A DNA stretch of 64,000 nucleotides from Ochrobactrum teleogrylli (GTDB lineage: Bacteria; Pseudomonadota; Alphaproteobacteria; Rhizobiales; Rhizobiaceae): contig NZ_VEWL01000001.1 in NCBI RefSeq assembly GCF_006376685.1, positions 623,869-687,868 on the forward strand. The letters are read 5' to 3'. The notes under the pieces were generated by a model. The model was not told the DNA's origin. It searched no databases and worked only from the letters and a program-made list of their open reading frames with translations. Numbering within the stretch: position 1 is the first letter of the stretch; every line of letters starts with the position of its first letter. Shown here one piece after another: positions 26,058 through 34,446 of the stretch. A program made the translations under genes and the position numbers.

Positions 26058-26657
26058 TTAGTTCAGCGGGATTGCGTTACCATCCTTGTGGGCCTGATAA
26101 GCGCCGGACATCGCATCATATTTCGCGCGAATGGCATCAAGACGCTTTTCTAGCCGCGAACGATCCGGCTCCGGCAAACTTGCAACGAGCTTGGGCAGGG
26201 AATGGCTATGCCAGAAGGCATTGTCACGATTATAGCCGCCCGGTTCCAGCGTGAAGACTTCTTTCAGAATTTTCAGATCGTGCGGAATTGAAAACGCATC
26301 GCGCGAGTCTTCATGGCTGAACAGATAGTAGAAATTGTCGAAGCCGCTCCAGGTGATGGCCGAAAGGCACATTGAGCATGGCTCATGGGTGGAAAAGAAC
26401 ACCATATCCTTGGTGTTCGACCTGCCCTTTTCCGGCATTTCATAAAAGCGCTTCAGCGTGTGCACTTCACCATGCCAAAGCGGGTTTTCCGTCTCATTGT
26501 TGGTCTCCGCCAAAACGAGCGAGAGATCGGATTTCTGCAAAAGTGCTGCGCCGAAAATCTTGTTGCCAGCGGCAACGCCTTTTTCCGTCAGCGGGATGAT
26601 ATCCTTCTCGAGAACTTCAATCAGTCGTTCCAGAAGTTTCAAATCGTTCGACTGCAA
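26058..26657 (-). CDS. Cytidine/deoxycytidylate deaminase-fold nucleoside deaminase
   Basis: A 199-residue zinc deaminase-fold protein. The catalytic pair WHGEVHTL (His and proton-shuttling Glu) and EPCSMCLSAITW (two zinc cysteines) are intact. The fold fits guanine/cytosine deaminase-like or TadA-like enzymes, but the long C-terminal helical tail (about 140-199) is unusual for those, so the substrate is open. A TTG start at 26657 is used, with GAGGAGAGAGCC upstream; no ATG gives a better N-terminus. It follows the purine permease on the same strand, 60 bases downstream, consistent with purine salvage. Confidence 0.85.
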   Translation of the reverse strand: MQSNDLKLLERLIEVLEKDIIPLTEKGVAAGNKIFGAALLQKSDLSLVLAETNNETENPLWHGEVHTLKRFYEMPEKGRSNTKDMVFFSTHEPCSMCLSAITWSGFDNFYYLFSHEDSRDAFSIPHDLKILKEVFTLEPGGYNRDNAFWHSHSLPKLVASLPEPDRSRLEKRLDAIRAKYDAMSGAYQAHKDGNAIPLN

Positions 26658-26686
26658 GGCTCTCTCCTCATCTCTGGTCAGGAAAT

Positions 26687-26710
26687 GCGCCGGGCGCGGA
26701 CGCCCGGCGC
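26687..26710 (-). terminator. GC-rich intercistronic hairpin
   Basis: A perfect 10-bp stem GCGCCGGGCG / CGCCCGGCGC with a four-base loop lies between the purine permease and the deaminase. No U-run follows, so it may only attenuate or stabilise. Confidence 0.45.
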
Positions 26711-26717
26711 TGCAAGA

Positions 26718-28010
26718 CTATTCTGCGAAGAATGCGAAGCGGATCACGAACAGTGCAGCCACCAGCCAGGTTGCGAGGTGAACCTCACGTGCCTTGCCTG
26801 TGAAGGCCTTGAGCACGACATAGCTGATGAAGCCGAAGGCAAGACCGTTGGCGATCGAATAGGTGAGCGGAATGGCCAGAGCCGTCAACGCGGCAGGCGT
26901 TGCTTCCGTAATGTCGCTCCATTCAATCTCGGTCAGTTCGCGCATCATGAGGCAAGCCACATAGATCAGCGCAGGTGCGGTTGCATAAGCAGGCACCGAA
27001 CCGGCGAGCGGCGAAATGAACAGCGCTGCAAGAAACAGCAGCGCCACGACGAGCGCCGTGAGACCGGTGCGACCGCCTGCCTGCACGCCGGAGGCGCTTT
27101 CGACATAAGCCGTCGTGGACGAGGTACCGAGCAGCGAGCCGCCGAGAATGGCCGTGCTATCGGCAAAAAGTGCGCGGCCGAGACGGTTCGGCTTGCCCGG
27201 TTCGATCAGGCCGCCACGCTTGGCAACGCCGATCAGCGTGCCCGTGGCGTCGAAAACTTCGACCAGAACAAAGACGAGAATTACGTGCAGAATGCCGGTG
27301 TGGAGCGCGCCCATGACATCAAGCTGCAGGAAGGTCGGCGCAAGGCTTGGCGGTGCGGAGAACACGCCATTGAACTGGCTGATGCCGAGCGCAATCGATG
27401 CAATCGTAATCACCAGAATACCGATCAGGATCGAACCACGAACCTTGAGCGCATCCAGAACCGCGATGATGAAGAAACCGGCAATAGCGAGCAGGGTGCC
27501 AGCTTTGGTCAGATCGCCAAGCCCGACGAGCGTTGCTTCGTTGCCGACCACGACGCCTGCGGTTTTGAGGCCGATCAACGCCAGGAACATGCCGATACCG
27601 GCGGCGATGGCGCTGCGCAGCGAATGCGGAATGCCTTCAACCAGCCAGCGGCGGATACCCGTTACCGTCAGAAGGAGGAAGATGATGCCGGAAATGAAAA
27701 CCGCACCAAGCGCCTGCTGCCAGCTGAAGCCCATGGCTCCAACGACCGTGAACGCGAAGAACGCGTTGAGGCCCATGCCGGGCGCCATGCCGATCGGCCA
27801 GTTGGCAACGAGAGCCATGATGATCGAGCCGAGCGCTGCCGCAAGACAGGTCGCCACGAAAACCGCGCTCTTATCCATGCCCGTGGTGGACAGGATATCC
27901 GGGTTGACGAAGATGATGTAGGACATGGTCAGGAAGGTTGTTACGCCGGCGATGATTTCCGTCCGCGCGTTAGTGCCATGTTCCCGTAATTTGAACAGCT
28001 TTTCGAGCAT
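26718..28010 (-). CDS. NCS2 purine permease (AzgA/AdeP-like)
   Basis: A 430-residue inner-membrane permease of the nucleobase-cation symporter-2 family, AzgA branch (adenine, guanine, hypoxanthine). Evidence: TEIIAGVTTFLTMSYIIFVNPDIL in TM1, GLNAFFAFTVV, the motif GTSSTTAYVESASGVQAGGRTG, and 12-14 hydrophobic segments. ATG 28010 has GGAGG five bases upstream; the ORF track-like extension to 28151 lies in the structured leader. It pairs with the downstream deaminase and more distantly with adenine deaminase in purine uptake and salvage. Confidence 0.92.
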   Translation of the reverse strand: MLEKLFKLREHGTNARTEIIAGVTTFLTMSYIIFVNPDILSTTGMDKSAVFVATCLAAALGSIIMALVANWPIGMAPGMGLNAFFAFTVVGAMGFSWQQALGAVFISGIIFLLLTVTGIRRWLVEGIPHSLRSAIAAGIGMFLALIGLKTAGVVVGNEATLVGLGDLTKAGTLLAIAGFFIIAVLDALKVRGSILIGILVITIASIALGISQFNGVFSAPPSLAPTFLQLDVMGALHTGILHVILVFVLVEVFDATGTLIGVAKRGGLIEPGKPNRLGRALFADSTAILGGSLLGTSSTTAYVESASGVQAGGRTGLTALVVALLFLAALFISPLAGSVPAYATAPALIYVACLMMRELTEIEWSDITEATPAALTALAIPLTYSIANGLAFGFISYVVLKAFTGKAREVHLATWLVAALFVIRFAFFAE

Positions 28011-28367
28011 CGTTCCTCCGAGGCAAGTAGGCCCGTTTCTCGGGTGCCCACGCCAATTCCGCCACGGACAGATTTGCTGCGCCGCCACGGAATGCAGAAT
28101 GGAGCAACCCTTTGGGATTGCCAAAATGTTAGACGCCGCCGCATTTTGCACGGACGGACTGGTTCCCCATACACCTCATTGCAGGCAATGCACAGTTCTC
28201 TACACGATCTGCACACAATTCTGCCTTGAGAATGCCTATTTATTGACTTGATGAAGTGTGGACTGACTTGTCCCCGAACACCAGTTCCCCATTTGCGGGG
28301 AAATATTTGAAAGTGCTTCAAAAAAAAGCACCCGTCTTGGCGACGAATGCGATCTTCAACATGCTGA
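28011..28367 (-). other. Long 5' region of the purine permease
   Basis: 357 bases without a convincing gene. The leader has a 7-bp hairpin (28104-28121 on the plus strand) and a small CCCG/CGGG hairpin near the ribosome-binding site. It does not show the core of the classical purine riboswitch. At 28285-28302 another inverted repeat (TTCCCC / GGGGAA) lies after the DUF2938 gene. Confidence 0.4.
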
Positions 28368-28856
28368 TTAGAAAGCGCTTTTCAGCAAAAGCGCGGTCGC
28401 ATACATGCCAAGCGCAAAAAATGTATGCGCGACGAGGTTCATAATACGGACATGACGCGCATTCGGCAAACGGGATGCCGCCCAGCCGATTCCCAGCCCC
28501 GGCTGCAGCAAAAACCAACCGGCGGCGACCGTTAATATGCCGAAGATCCAGACGGGCAGAAAGACAGGGTCCTCGAACCACGCCGCCCCGCCATAGAAAG
28601 CGAAGATCACGCCGTAAAGAACGCCGACACCATAATGGCCAATCCAGCCAAGCGCGACCTCGTGCTTGTAGGGCGCAGCCTTGCCTATATCGTCATGGAA
28701 GATCTGGCCTTTGCGAAGGTGCCAAAACCAGCGACCAACCCGCCCCCAGTTTGGAGCAGACTGTCCCGGCATAGCTGCCAGCACGATTGCCCAAATATCC
28801 ATCACCACTGTTGCGCCGATCCCAATCAGGATACCGCGCCATAGGAGGTCCATCAT
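28368..28856 (-). CDS. DUF2938 membrane protein
   Basis: A 162-residue membrane protein with about four hydrophobic segments (IGIGATVVMDIWAIVLAAM; YGVGVLYGVIFAFYGG; IFGILTVAAGWFLLQPGLGIGWAAS; LVAHTFFALGMYATALLL). It matches DUF2938, of unknown function. The motif APNWGRVGRWFWHLRKG between the first two segments is conserved in the family. The start may be at either of two consecutive ATGs (28856 or 28853). A perfect 14-bp inverted repeat lies 35 bases upstream. Confidence 0.85.
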   Translation of the reverse strand: MMDLLWRGILIGIGATVVMDIWAIVLAAMPGQSAPNWGRVGRWFWHLRKGQIFHDDIGKAAPYKHEVALGWIGHYGVGVLYGVIFAFYGGAAWFEDPVFLPVWIFGILTVAAGWFLLQPGLGIGWAASRLPNARHVRIMNLVAHTFFALGMYATALLLKSAF

Positions 28857-28890
28857 CTTGCAAGCCCCATCGCCTTGTGAGCTTTTATGT

Positions 28891-28926
28891 CATCGGGCGA
28901 TCAGTTAGCAATCTGATCGCCCGATG
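28891..28926. other. Perfect 14-bp inverted repeat upstream of DUF2938 gene
   Basis: CATCGGGCGATCAG and its exact reverse complement flank an eight-base spacer. No T-tract follows on either strand, so it is either an operator or a structured RNA element rather than a terminator. Confidence 0.6.
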
Positions 28927-29027
28927 CGCAAGGATGCCAGTCTCAGTATAGATGTTTTCACACAATATTACGGCCAAGCCGCTGTAACAATCGTTTGAAT
29001 AGTCATTGCTCTGAAAAGAGAGCGACG

Positions 29028-29237
29028 ATGAAGAAGCACTCAAAGCCTGAACATCTCAACCTTGAAATGCTCTTCATCATCAGCCCCCGCGAGATTGAGT
29101 ATATGAGAGACCATGCGAGAAACAATTCAAAGTTGTCTCAAAACGGGATCAGAAATGTCCCAAATGCGATTGGATTTCGAAAAAACCGGCGAAAAGAGAG
29201 TGGATCCCACGGCAAAACAACAGCCATGCGACATTAA
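29028..29237 (+). CDS. Small hypothetical ORF, doubtful
   Basis: A 69-codon frame starting at ATG 29028 after AGAGAGCGACG. The first 35 residues (MKKHSKPEHLNLEMLFIIS then REIEYMRDHARNN) look protein-like, while the last 30 are Lys/Arg/Ser-rich and could be read-through of non-coding sequence. No family recognised. It may be a degraded or strain-specific gene. Confidence 0.25.
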   Translation: MKKHSKPEHLNLEMLFIISPREIEYMRDHARNNSKLSQNGIRNVPNAIGFRKNRRKESGSHGKTTAMRH

Positions 29238-29345
29238 TATCGCCCGTCTGCAAGCTCGAATTTTTAAAGAATCGGAGGAATAGAATTGCCAGCTGGAATG
29301 CGCTGATCAAAAAAGAAATTGCTAAAATACTCTAAGGCAAGGCAG

Positions 29346-29382
29346 AAAAAGCAAAAGCGCCGGGACTGGAGACCGACGCTTT
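29346..29382 (-). terminator. Terminator of DUF1127 gene
   Basis: On the minus strand AAAGCGTCGG / CCGGCGCTTT (10 bp, one G-U) is followed by a T-rich run (TTTTGCTTTTT), 58 bases after the stop. Confidence 0.8.
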
Positions 29383-29440
29383 GTCACTTTATTTCAATTG
29401 TACTTGCGGGGCGATCCTTCGAAAGACGCTCCATAAGCAC

Positions 29441-29578
29441 TTATCGACCGAATACGGCGCTCTGAATCTGCGAACGCGAAACGCCGATGTCGGCAAGAAG
29501 ATGGTCGTCCATTGCACCGAGTTCACGAACTGCACGGCGACGGGATACATACTGCTGGAATTTCTGACGAATGTTCAT
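29441..29578 (-). CDS. DUF1127 small protein
   Basis: A 45-residue protein missed by long-ORF searches. It reads MNIRQKFQQYVSRRRAVREL then GAMDDHLLADIGVSRSQIQSAV, the exact DUF1127 pattern (helix, basic patch, LxxLxDxxLxDIGxSRxxI). ATG 29578 is preceded by GAGGAGAGAGCAA and the gene ends in TAA with its own terminator. DUF1127 proteins in alphaproteobacteria have been linked to RNA binding and phosphate or carbon stress responses (family knowledge). Confidence 0.92.
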   Translation of the reverse strand: MNIRQKFQQYVSRRRAVRELGAMDDHLLADIGVSRSQIQSAVFGR

Positions 29579-29844
29579 TTGCTCTCTCCTCGTTTGGATG
29601 AGCATGAAATAGGCGTTTGTCTAAATTTCCACCACGGATATGATTGCAAATGAGGCATGCGTTTTCGCGAGAGCTCCAAGCCTTGAAAAAGGCGAAATCG
29701 CACCTCTCGATTTATACTGGCTCAGCAGCAGTTTTACTAAAATGTCTTTTGCCAATGTGTCTCCAATCGATTAGAGGATCGACAAGAGCCTCCTCCCCTC
29801 TTTTCGGCCTCCGCGGTTTCGGACCCGTCTTTACGGACATAGTC

Positions 29845-30762
29845 ATGCTTTACGGAATTTTCCTCGCGTTTGCTTCCTATGCTGCATTCGCTATCAGTGA
29901 TGCCTGCGTCAAATTCATTGACGGCTCGCTGTCTCCCTACGAAACCGCCTTTTTCGGCGCAGTGCTCGGTTTGCTTGCCGTCCCTTTCACCAAGAAAGCC
30001 ACCGACGGCTGGCTCGATATGTTTCGAACCACCAATGTGAAGATGTGGCTTCTGCGCATGGTCACGACCACGATGGGGACTGTTGGCAGCGTCACCGCAT
30101 TTACACATCTTTCGATGGCGGAAGCTTTCGCGCTGATTTTCCTGTTGCCTGCATTCGTCACCATATTGTCCGTCGTGTTCCTCAAGGAACAGGTCGGGTG
30201 GCGACGCTGGCTGGCTGTCGCCATCGGCTTTGCGGGTGTTCTGGTGGTTCTGCGGCCCGGCTTCCGTGAATTGTCCATTGGCCATCTCGGTGCGCTCGCC
30301 GGCGGCATGGGTGGCGCAGTCGGCATCATCATTTTCCGCGTGATGGGCAAACAGGAAAAGCGCATCTCGCTTTATACAAGCGGGCTCATCGGCCCCATCG
30401 TCATCTGCGGCGCGCTGATGCTGCCGACCTATCAGGCACCCGATACGATGCAATGGGTCTATCTGGCTGGATATGGCCTGCTGGCAGCACTCGCCAATAT
30501 TCTGCTCATGCTGGCGGCACATCACGCGCCTGCCAGTGCGATTGCATCGCCGCAATATAGCCAGATGATCTGGGCGATCCTGTTCGGCTATTTCGTCTTC
30601 CACGATCATATCGATATGGCGATGCTGATCGGCATTGTGCTGATCGTCATTTCCGGCATGTTCACATTCATCCGCGAACGCCAGCGCGGCGTGGAGGGAC
30701 CGCCCGCCGTCGCTACATCCGACCCGACGCCTGCGCTCGTGGAAGAAAACCCCACGCAATAA
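29845..30762 (+). CDS. EamA/DMT-family transporter
   Basis: A 305-residue drug/metabolite transporter with two EamA repeats and ten hydrophobic segments (YGIFLAFASYAAFAISDACVKF in TM1; SMAEAFALIFLLPAFVTILSVVFLKEQVGWRRW before TM5; ASAIASPQYSQMIWAILFGYFVFHD in the second repeat). The frame is open back to 29644, but the upstream part is non-hydrophobic and lacks conservation; ATG 29845 fits the family. The substrate is unknown. It lies between two DUF1127-type small genes. Confidence 0.88.
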   Translation: MLYGIFLAFASYAAFAISDACVKFIDGSLSPYETAFFGAVLGLLAVPFTKKATDGWLDMFRTTNVKMWLLRMVTTTMGTVGSVTAFTHLSMAEAFALIFLLPAFVTILSVVFLKEQVGWRRWLAVAIGFAGVLVVLRPGFRELSIGHLGALAGGMGGAVGIIIFRVMGKQEKRISLYTSGLIGPIVICGALMLPTYQAPDTMQWVYLAGYGLLAALANILLMLAAHHAPASAIASPQYSQMIWAILFGYFVFHDHIDMAMLIGIVLIVISGMFTFIRERQRGVEGPPAVATSDPTPALVEENPTQ

Positions 30763-30934
30763 CGTCTCATTTCGCGATGAACGATATTGAGCGGGAAAAG
30801 CCACCGCCTGATGGCGATGGCCACCACATGCACGTGCTGCATGGCAGGCATGCACGGAACTCTCTTCAAAACGCCCCGCTTCATCGCCATTTAAAAGTCA
30901 CGGACGAAGAAACTGTCCGTACTGGAGATGAAAA

Positions 30935-31093
30935 ATGTTTGCCCGTTTTAACAATCGTTTCGGTCGTGCATTCGCGCAATTTGGTAGCGCTGTCCGCGCT
31001 TCGGCTGCTGTGCGCGTTGGTCATCAGCCTGCCGCGAAAGACCTTGAGACGCTCGGCATCAATGCAAAGCAGTTCCGCGAAATTCACGGATAA
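30935..31093 (+). CDS. Small DUF1127-like protein
   Basis: A 52-residue basic protein too short for standard ORF cut-offs. It begins MFARFNNRFGRAFAQFGSAV and ends with AKDLETLGINAKQFREIHG, where the C-terminal L-x2-LGI-x5-F pattern resembles the DUF1127 helix. GGAG sits nine bases before ATG 30935, and a strong terminator follows at 31132. Codon use is that of highly expressed genes. The precise family assignment is moderate. Confidence 0.78.
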   Translation: MFARFNNRFGRAFAQFGSAVRASAAVRVGHQPAAKDLETLGINAKQFREIHG

Positions 31094-31131
31094 TTTTCGT
31101 GCAAAGAGTATCAAGTATCCGCGTTTTGAAC

Positions 31132-31165
31132 AGCCCCGGCCGAACCCCGGGGCTGTTTTGTTTTG
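31132..31165. terminator. Intrinsic terminator between DUF1127-like gene and tctA
   Basis: A 9-bp stem CAGCCCCGG / CCGGGGCTG with a seven-base loop is followed by TTTTGTTTTG on the plus strand and touches the convergent tctA stop. Confidence 0.88.
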
Positions 31166-31166
31166 A

Positions 31167-32711
31167 TCAATCTTCGTCGGTGGCCATCTGCTTCAAAAGA
31201 TCGCCCTTGCCGCGCTGGCGCATGATCATCGGCACGACGACAGCGGCAATTGCGAGCGCGATCAGCGCGACCGACACCCAGGAATGGACGAGCGCCATCG
31301 GGTTGCCCTGACTGATCTGCAACGCCTGACGCAAGCTCTTTTCCGCCATTGGCCCAAGGATCAGACCAACGACCACTGGCGCAATCGGATAGGAAAAGCG
31401 CCGCAGCACATAGCCGAGCAGGCCGAATGCCAGGAGCAGGCCAAGTTCGAAGGAAACCGGCAGTCCAAACAGCATCGACGTGGACGCATTGGCGCCAATC
31501 GTGCCAAGCGTCGCAAACACCAGAATGCCTGCATAAAGCCAATGGCGCGGGATGGTGAGCATCTTCACCCACAGGCCGATCAGCGGCAGGTTCAAAACCA
31601 GCAGCATCAGATTGGCGACGAGCAAGCTCGCAACCAGTCCCCAGACCAGCGAAGCATTGGTCACGAAAAGAAGCGGTCCCGGCTGCAAGCCGAACTGTTG
31701 GAAACCAGCCAGCATGATCGCGGCTGTTGCAGTGGTCGGCAGACCAAGCGTCAGAAGCGGCACAAGCGTTCCGGCAGCCGACGCGTTGTTGGCAGCTTCT
31801 GGCCCGGCAACACCTTCGATTGCGCCCTTGCCGAATTCTTCCGGATGTTTGGAGAACTGGCGTTCCGCCGAATAGGACAGGAAGCTTGATACGTCGGCGC
31901 CGCCTGCAGGCATGGCCCCAATCGGGAAGCCGATGGCCGTGCCGCGCAGCCATGGCATCCACGAGCGCTTCCAGTCGTTTTTGGTCATCCAGACCGAGCC
32001 TTTGACGGCAATGACTTCATCGTCGGGGCCGAGCTTCTTCGACACCACCGCCAGCGTTTCACCGATAGCAAACAGCGCCACGGCAAGCGTCGTGACATTG
32101 ATGCCGTCGAGCAGGTTCGGCGTGCCCATCACAAGGCGCGCCTGTCCGGTCAGCTGATCGATACCGATCAGGCCAAGCGCAAGTCCGATGAATAGCGATG
32201 TGAGGCCGCGAAGGGTGGAATCGCCAAAAGCCGCCGAGACTGTCATGAAGGCGAGCAACATCAGCGCGAAATATTCTGACGGCCCGAAGGATAGCGCGAA
32301 TTTCACCACGAACGGCGCGACGAAGGCGAGCGCAAGCGTGGCGATAAGACCCGCAATGAATGAGCCGATGGCAGCCGTGGCCAGTGCTGGCCCGCCGCGC
32401 CCGGCCCTTGCCATTTTGTTGCCTTCCAGCGCGGTGACGATGGAGGCGCTTTCACCCGGCGTATTGAGAAGGATCGAAGTGGTCGAGCCGCCATACATGC
32501 CGCCATAATAAATACCGGCAAACATGATGAGCGAGCCGGACGGGTCCAGCTTGTAGGTAACCGGCAGCAGAAGCGCGACCGTCAGCGCCGGGCCGATGCC
32601 CGGCAAAACGCCGACTGCCGTGCCGAGCGTCACGCCGATCAGAGCATAGAGGAGGTTCGATGGCTCCAACGCCACCAGCAGTCCGTTGGCGAGAAGTGCT
32701 ACAGTATCCAT
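31167..32711 (-). CDS. tctA: Tripartite tricarboxylate transporter, large permease TctA
   Basis: A 514-residue membrane protein of the TctA family with about 12 segments. Signature blocks are [61 protein letters not shown] and [19 protein letters not shown]. With TctB and the periplasmic TctC it imports citrate-like tricarboxylates or other carboxylates. It is third in the tctCBA unit, 15 bases after tctB. No TctDE two-component system is adjacent, so regulation is not evident. Confidence 0.95.
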   Translation of the reverse strand: MDTVALLANGLLVALEPSNLLYALIGVTLGTAVGVLPGIGPALTVALLLPVTYKLDPSGSLIMFAGIYYGGMYGGSTTSILLNTPGESASIVTALEGNKMARAGRGGPALATAAIGSFIAGLIATLALAFVAPFVVKFALSFGPSEYFALMLLAFMTVSAAFGDSTLRGLTSLFIGLALGLIGIDQLTGQARLVMGTPNLLDGINVTTLAVALFAIGETLAVVSKKLGPDDEVIAVKGSVWMTKNDWKRSWMPWLRGTAIGFPIGAMPAGGADVSSFLSYSAERQFSKHPEEFGKGAIEGVAGPEAANNASAAGTLVPLLTLGLPTTATAAIMLAGFQQFGLQPGPLLFVTNASLVWGLVASLLVANLMLLVLNLPLIGLWVKMLTIPRHWLYAGILVFATLGTIGANASTSMLFGLPVSFELGLLLAFGLLGYVLRRFSYPIAPVVVGLILGPMAEKSLRQALQISQGNPMALVHSWVSVALIALAIAAVVVPMIMRQRGKGDLLKQMATDED

Positions 32712-32726
32712 GATATGCCCTCGCCG

Positions 32727-33224
32727 TTAGACGAAACGTTCAAGCCAGCCGGATGGCAGCGACAGCTGAAGACCACGCGCGAAGATGAACCAGATCACGA
32801 AGGCAAAGATGATGCCTGCCGGAACGCTGATCCAGAACTTGCGATAGCCAAAGCCGCGTGCGGTTGCCGCGAACAGCAATCCGGTGGCCAGCGAAAAGCC
32901 GGCTGTCTTCATCGTCAGCATCTGGATAGCCAGACCGCCGATGATCCACGCCATGGGGGCAATTTCCTGATGCTCTCTTTCGGGAAAATCACCGCGTAGC
33001 GCTTCGATAACTGTCCATATGGCAAGGCCGAACAATCCTGCAGCAACGACATACGGAACGGTTTTCGGGCCGACCGGCGAGTAACTCGTCACCTCGTTGC
33101 CATAGGCCGTGGACCAGGCAATGGCGATCGAAACGGCAGCCAGAATGAAAGCGATGACAAGAGCGGCGATATCCGGCGCCGCCCTGTCAGGGCGACGCTC
33201 ATCGTGCTGTTGAGACCCTGTCAT
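32727..33224 (-). CDS. tctB: Tripartite tricarboxylate transporter, small permease TctB
   Basis: A 165-residue TctB with four hydrophobic segments (ALVIAFILAAVSIAIAW; TVPYVVAAGLFGLAIWTVIEAL; MAWIIGGLAIQMLTMK; FWISVPAGIIFAFVIWFIFARG). Family features are the SPVGPKTVPYVV loop and the C-terminal LPSGWLERF. ATG 33224 overlaps the tctC stop (ATGA), indicating translational coupling. Confidence 0.93.
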   Translation of the reverse strand: MTGSQQHDERRPDRAAPDIAALVIAFILAAVSIAIAWSTAYGNEVTSYSPVGPKTVPYVVAAGLFGLAIWTVIEALRGDFPEREHQEIAPMAWIIGGLAIQMLTMKTAGFSLATGLLFAATARGFGYRKFWISVPAGIIFAFVIWFIFARGLQLSLPSGWLERFV

Positions 33225-34177
33225 TTGACGAGGCCGATTTCCTTGAGGATTGTCTCAGTCGCCGCGACATCCTTGGCGAGCTGTTCCTTGAATGCCGGAC
33301 CGGCGAGATAGGTATCGGCCCAACCCTTATCCTTCAGCGCCTTCTGCCAGGATTCCGATTTCACGAGCTTTTCGACATCGGCGTTGATCGCGGCTTCCTG
33401 TTCAGCCGTGATGCCCGGAGCGGCAGCAACCATGCGCCAGTTCTGGATGGAGACGTCCACGCCGCCTTCCTTGAAGGTGGGCGCATCAATGCCTTCCACA
33501 CGCTGATCGCTGGAAATGCCGATGATGCGCAGCGTACCGGCCTTGATCTGCGAGTCGAATTCGCCGTAACCGGAAATACCGACCGTCACCTGATTGCCGA
33601 GAATAGCGGCAAGAGCTTCACCGCCGCCCGAAAACGCGATGTAGTTCACCTTGGTCGGATCGACGCCAGCCGCCTTTGCAAAAAGGCCAGCCGTGATGTG
33701 ATCGGTGCCGCCTGCCGAACCGCCACCCCAGGATACGGAACCAGGATCGGCCTTCAGCTTGGCGACGAGATCGCCGAGATTTTGGATATCGGATGCGGCG
33801 GGAACAACAATGGCTTCATATTCGCCTGTCAGGCGCGCAATCGGCGTGACCTGATCCAGCGTTACCGGCGATTTGTTGGTCAGGATTGCGCCGACCATCA
33901 CATAACCGCCAACAATCAGCTGGCTGGCGTCGCCCTTGTTCTGATTGACGAACTGCGCCAGACCGATAGTGCCACCGGCACCCGGTACGTTGATAACCTG
34001 TACGCTGCTGGAGATCTTTTCGTCCTGAAGCACACTCTGCATCGTGCGTGCCGTCTGGTCCCAGCCGCCGCCCGGAGCAGCCGGCGCGAGCAGCTTGTAA
34101 TCTTCCGCCGACGCCGAACCGGCTCCCATCATTGCCAAAGCAGCGACCGACGTTACGGCCAGAATAAACCTACGCAT
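33221..34177 (-). CDS. tctC: Tripartite tricarboxylate transporter binding protein TctC
   Basis: A 318-residue periplasmic binding protein of the Bug/TctC family. The signal peptide (about residues 1-24, ending AGSASA) precedes LLAPAAPGGGWDQTARTMQSVL; VINVPGAGGTIGLAQFV, and WGGGSAGGTDHIT mark the carboxylate-binding loops. The family binds one carboxylate through two water molecules; the specific ligand is not predictable. ATG 34177 has GGGAGGA upstream; the open frame to 34249 is non-coding. It heads the tctCBA operon and is divergent from the CPA2 antiporter gene. Confidence 0.94.
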   Translation of the reverse strand: MRRFILAVTSVAALAMMGAGSASAEDYKLLAPAAPGGGWDQTARTMQSVLQDEKISSSVQVINVPGAGGTIGLAQFVNQNKGDASQLIVGGYVMVGAILTNKSPVTLDQVTPIARLTGEYEAIVVPAASDIQNLGDLVAKLKADPGSVSWGGGSAGGTDHITAGLFAKAAGVDPTKVNYIAFSGGGEALAAILGNQVTVGISGYGEFDSQIKAGTLRIIGISSDQRVEGIDAPTFKEGGVDVSIQNWRMVAAAPGITAEQEAAINADVEKLVKSESWQKALKDKGWADTYLAGPAFKEQLAKDVAATETILKEIGLVK

Positions 34178-34409
34178 ATGTCCTCCCAAATCAGACGCAA
34201 AGCCGCCTTGCGGCGGACCTCCCCATAGCCCGCTTCCTCTAGCGGGCACAAACTACATGGAGACTACAAAAAATAATTTCAATAGACCATAGCCCCGCAA
34301 TATTTGCTTTGTGCAGAACATGCCGAGACTCGCTCCTCGTCAAGCGTAGCGATACATTGACTTCGGAACACCCGATTCTTCTTGTAATCTTTGCTCTCCC
34401 CCACATTTT

Positions 34410-34428
34410 TGCCAGCCAAATGCTGGCA
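34410..34428 (+). other. Hairpin upstream of CPA2 antiporter start
   Basis: TGCCAGC / GCTGGCA (7 bp, loop CAAAT) lies seven bases before the AAGGAAA ribosome-binding site and may influence translation. Confidence 0.35.
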
Positions 34429-34446
34429 ATGGCAAGGAAATAGCCA

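Noticed and set aside
26385..27989. 534-codon open frame on the plus strand
   Set aside because: Antisense to the deaminase and purine permease; low-complexity charged composition with no motif.
28011..28260. Classical purine riboswitch before the NCS2 permease
   Set aside because: The conserved core residues and kissing-loop hairpins could not be found by eye, so only a generic structured leader is reported.
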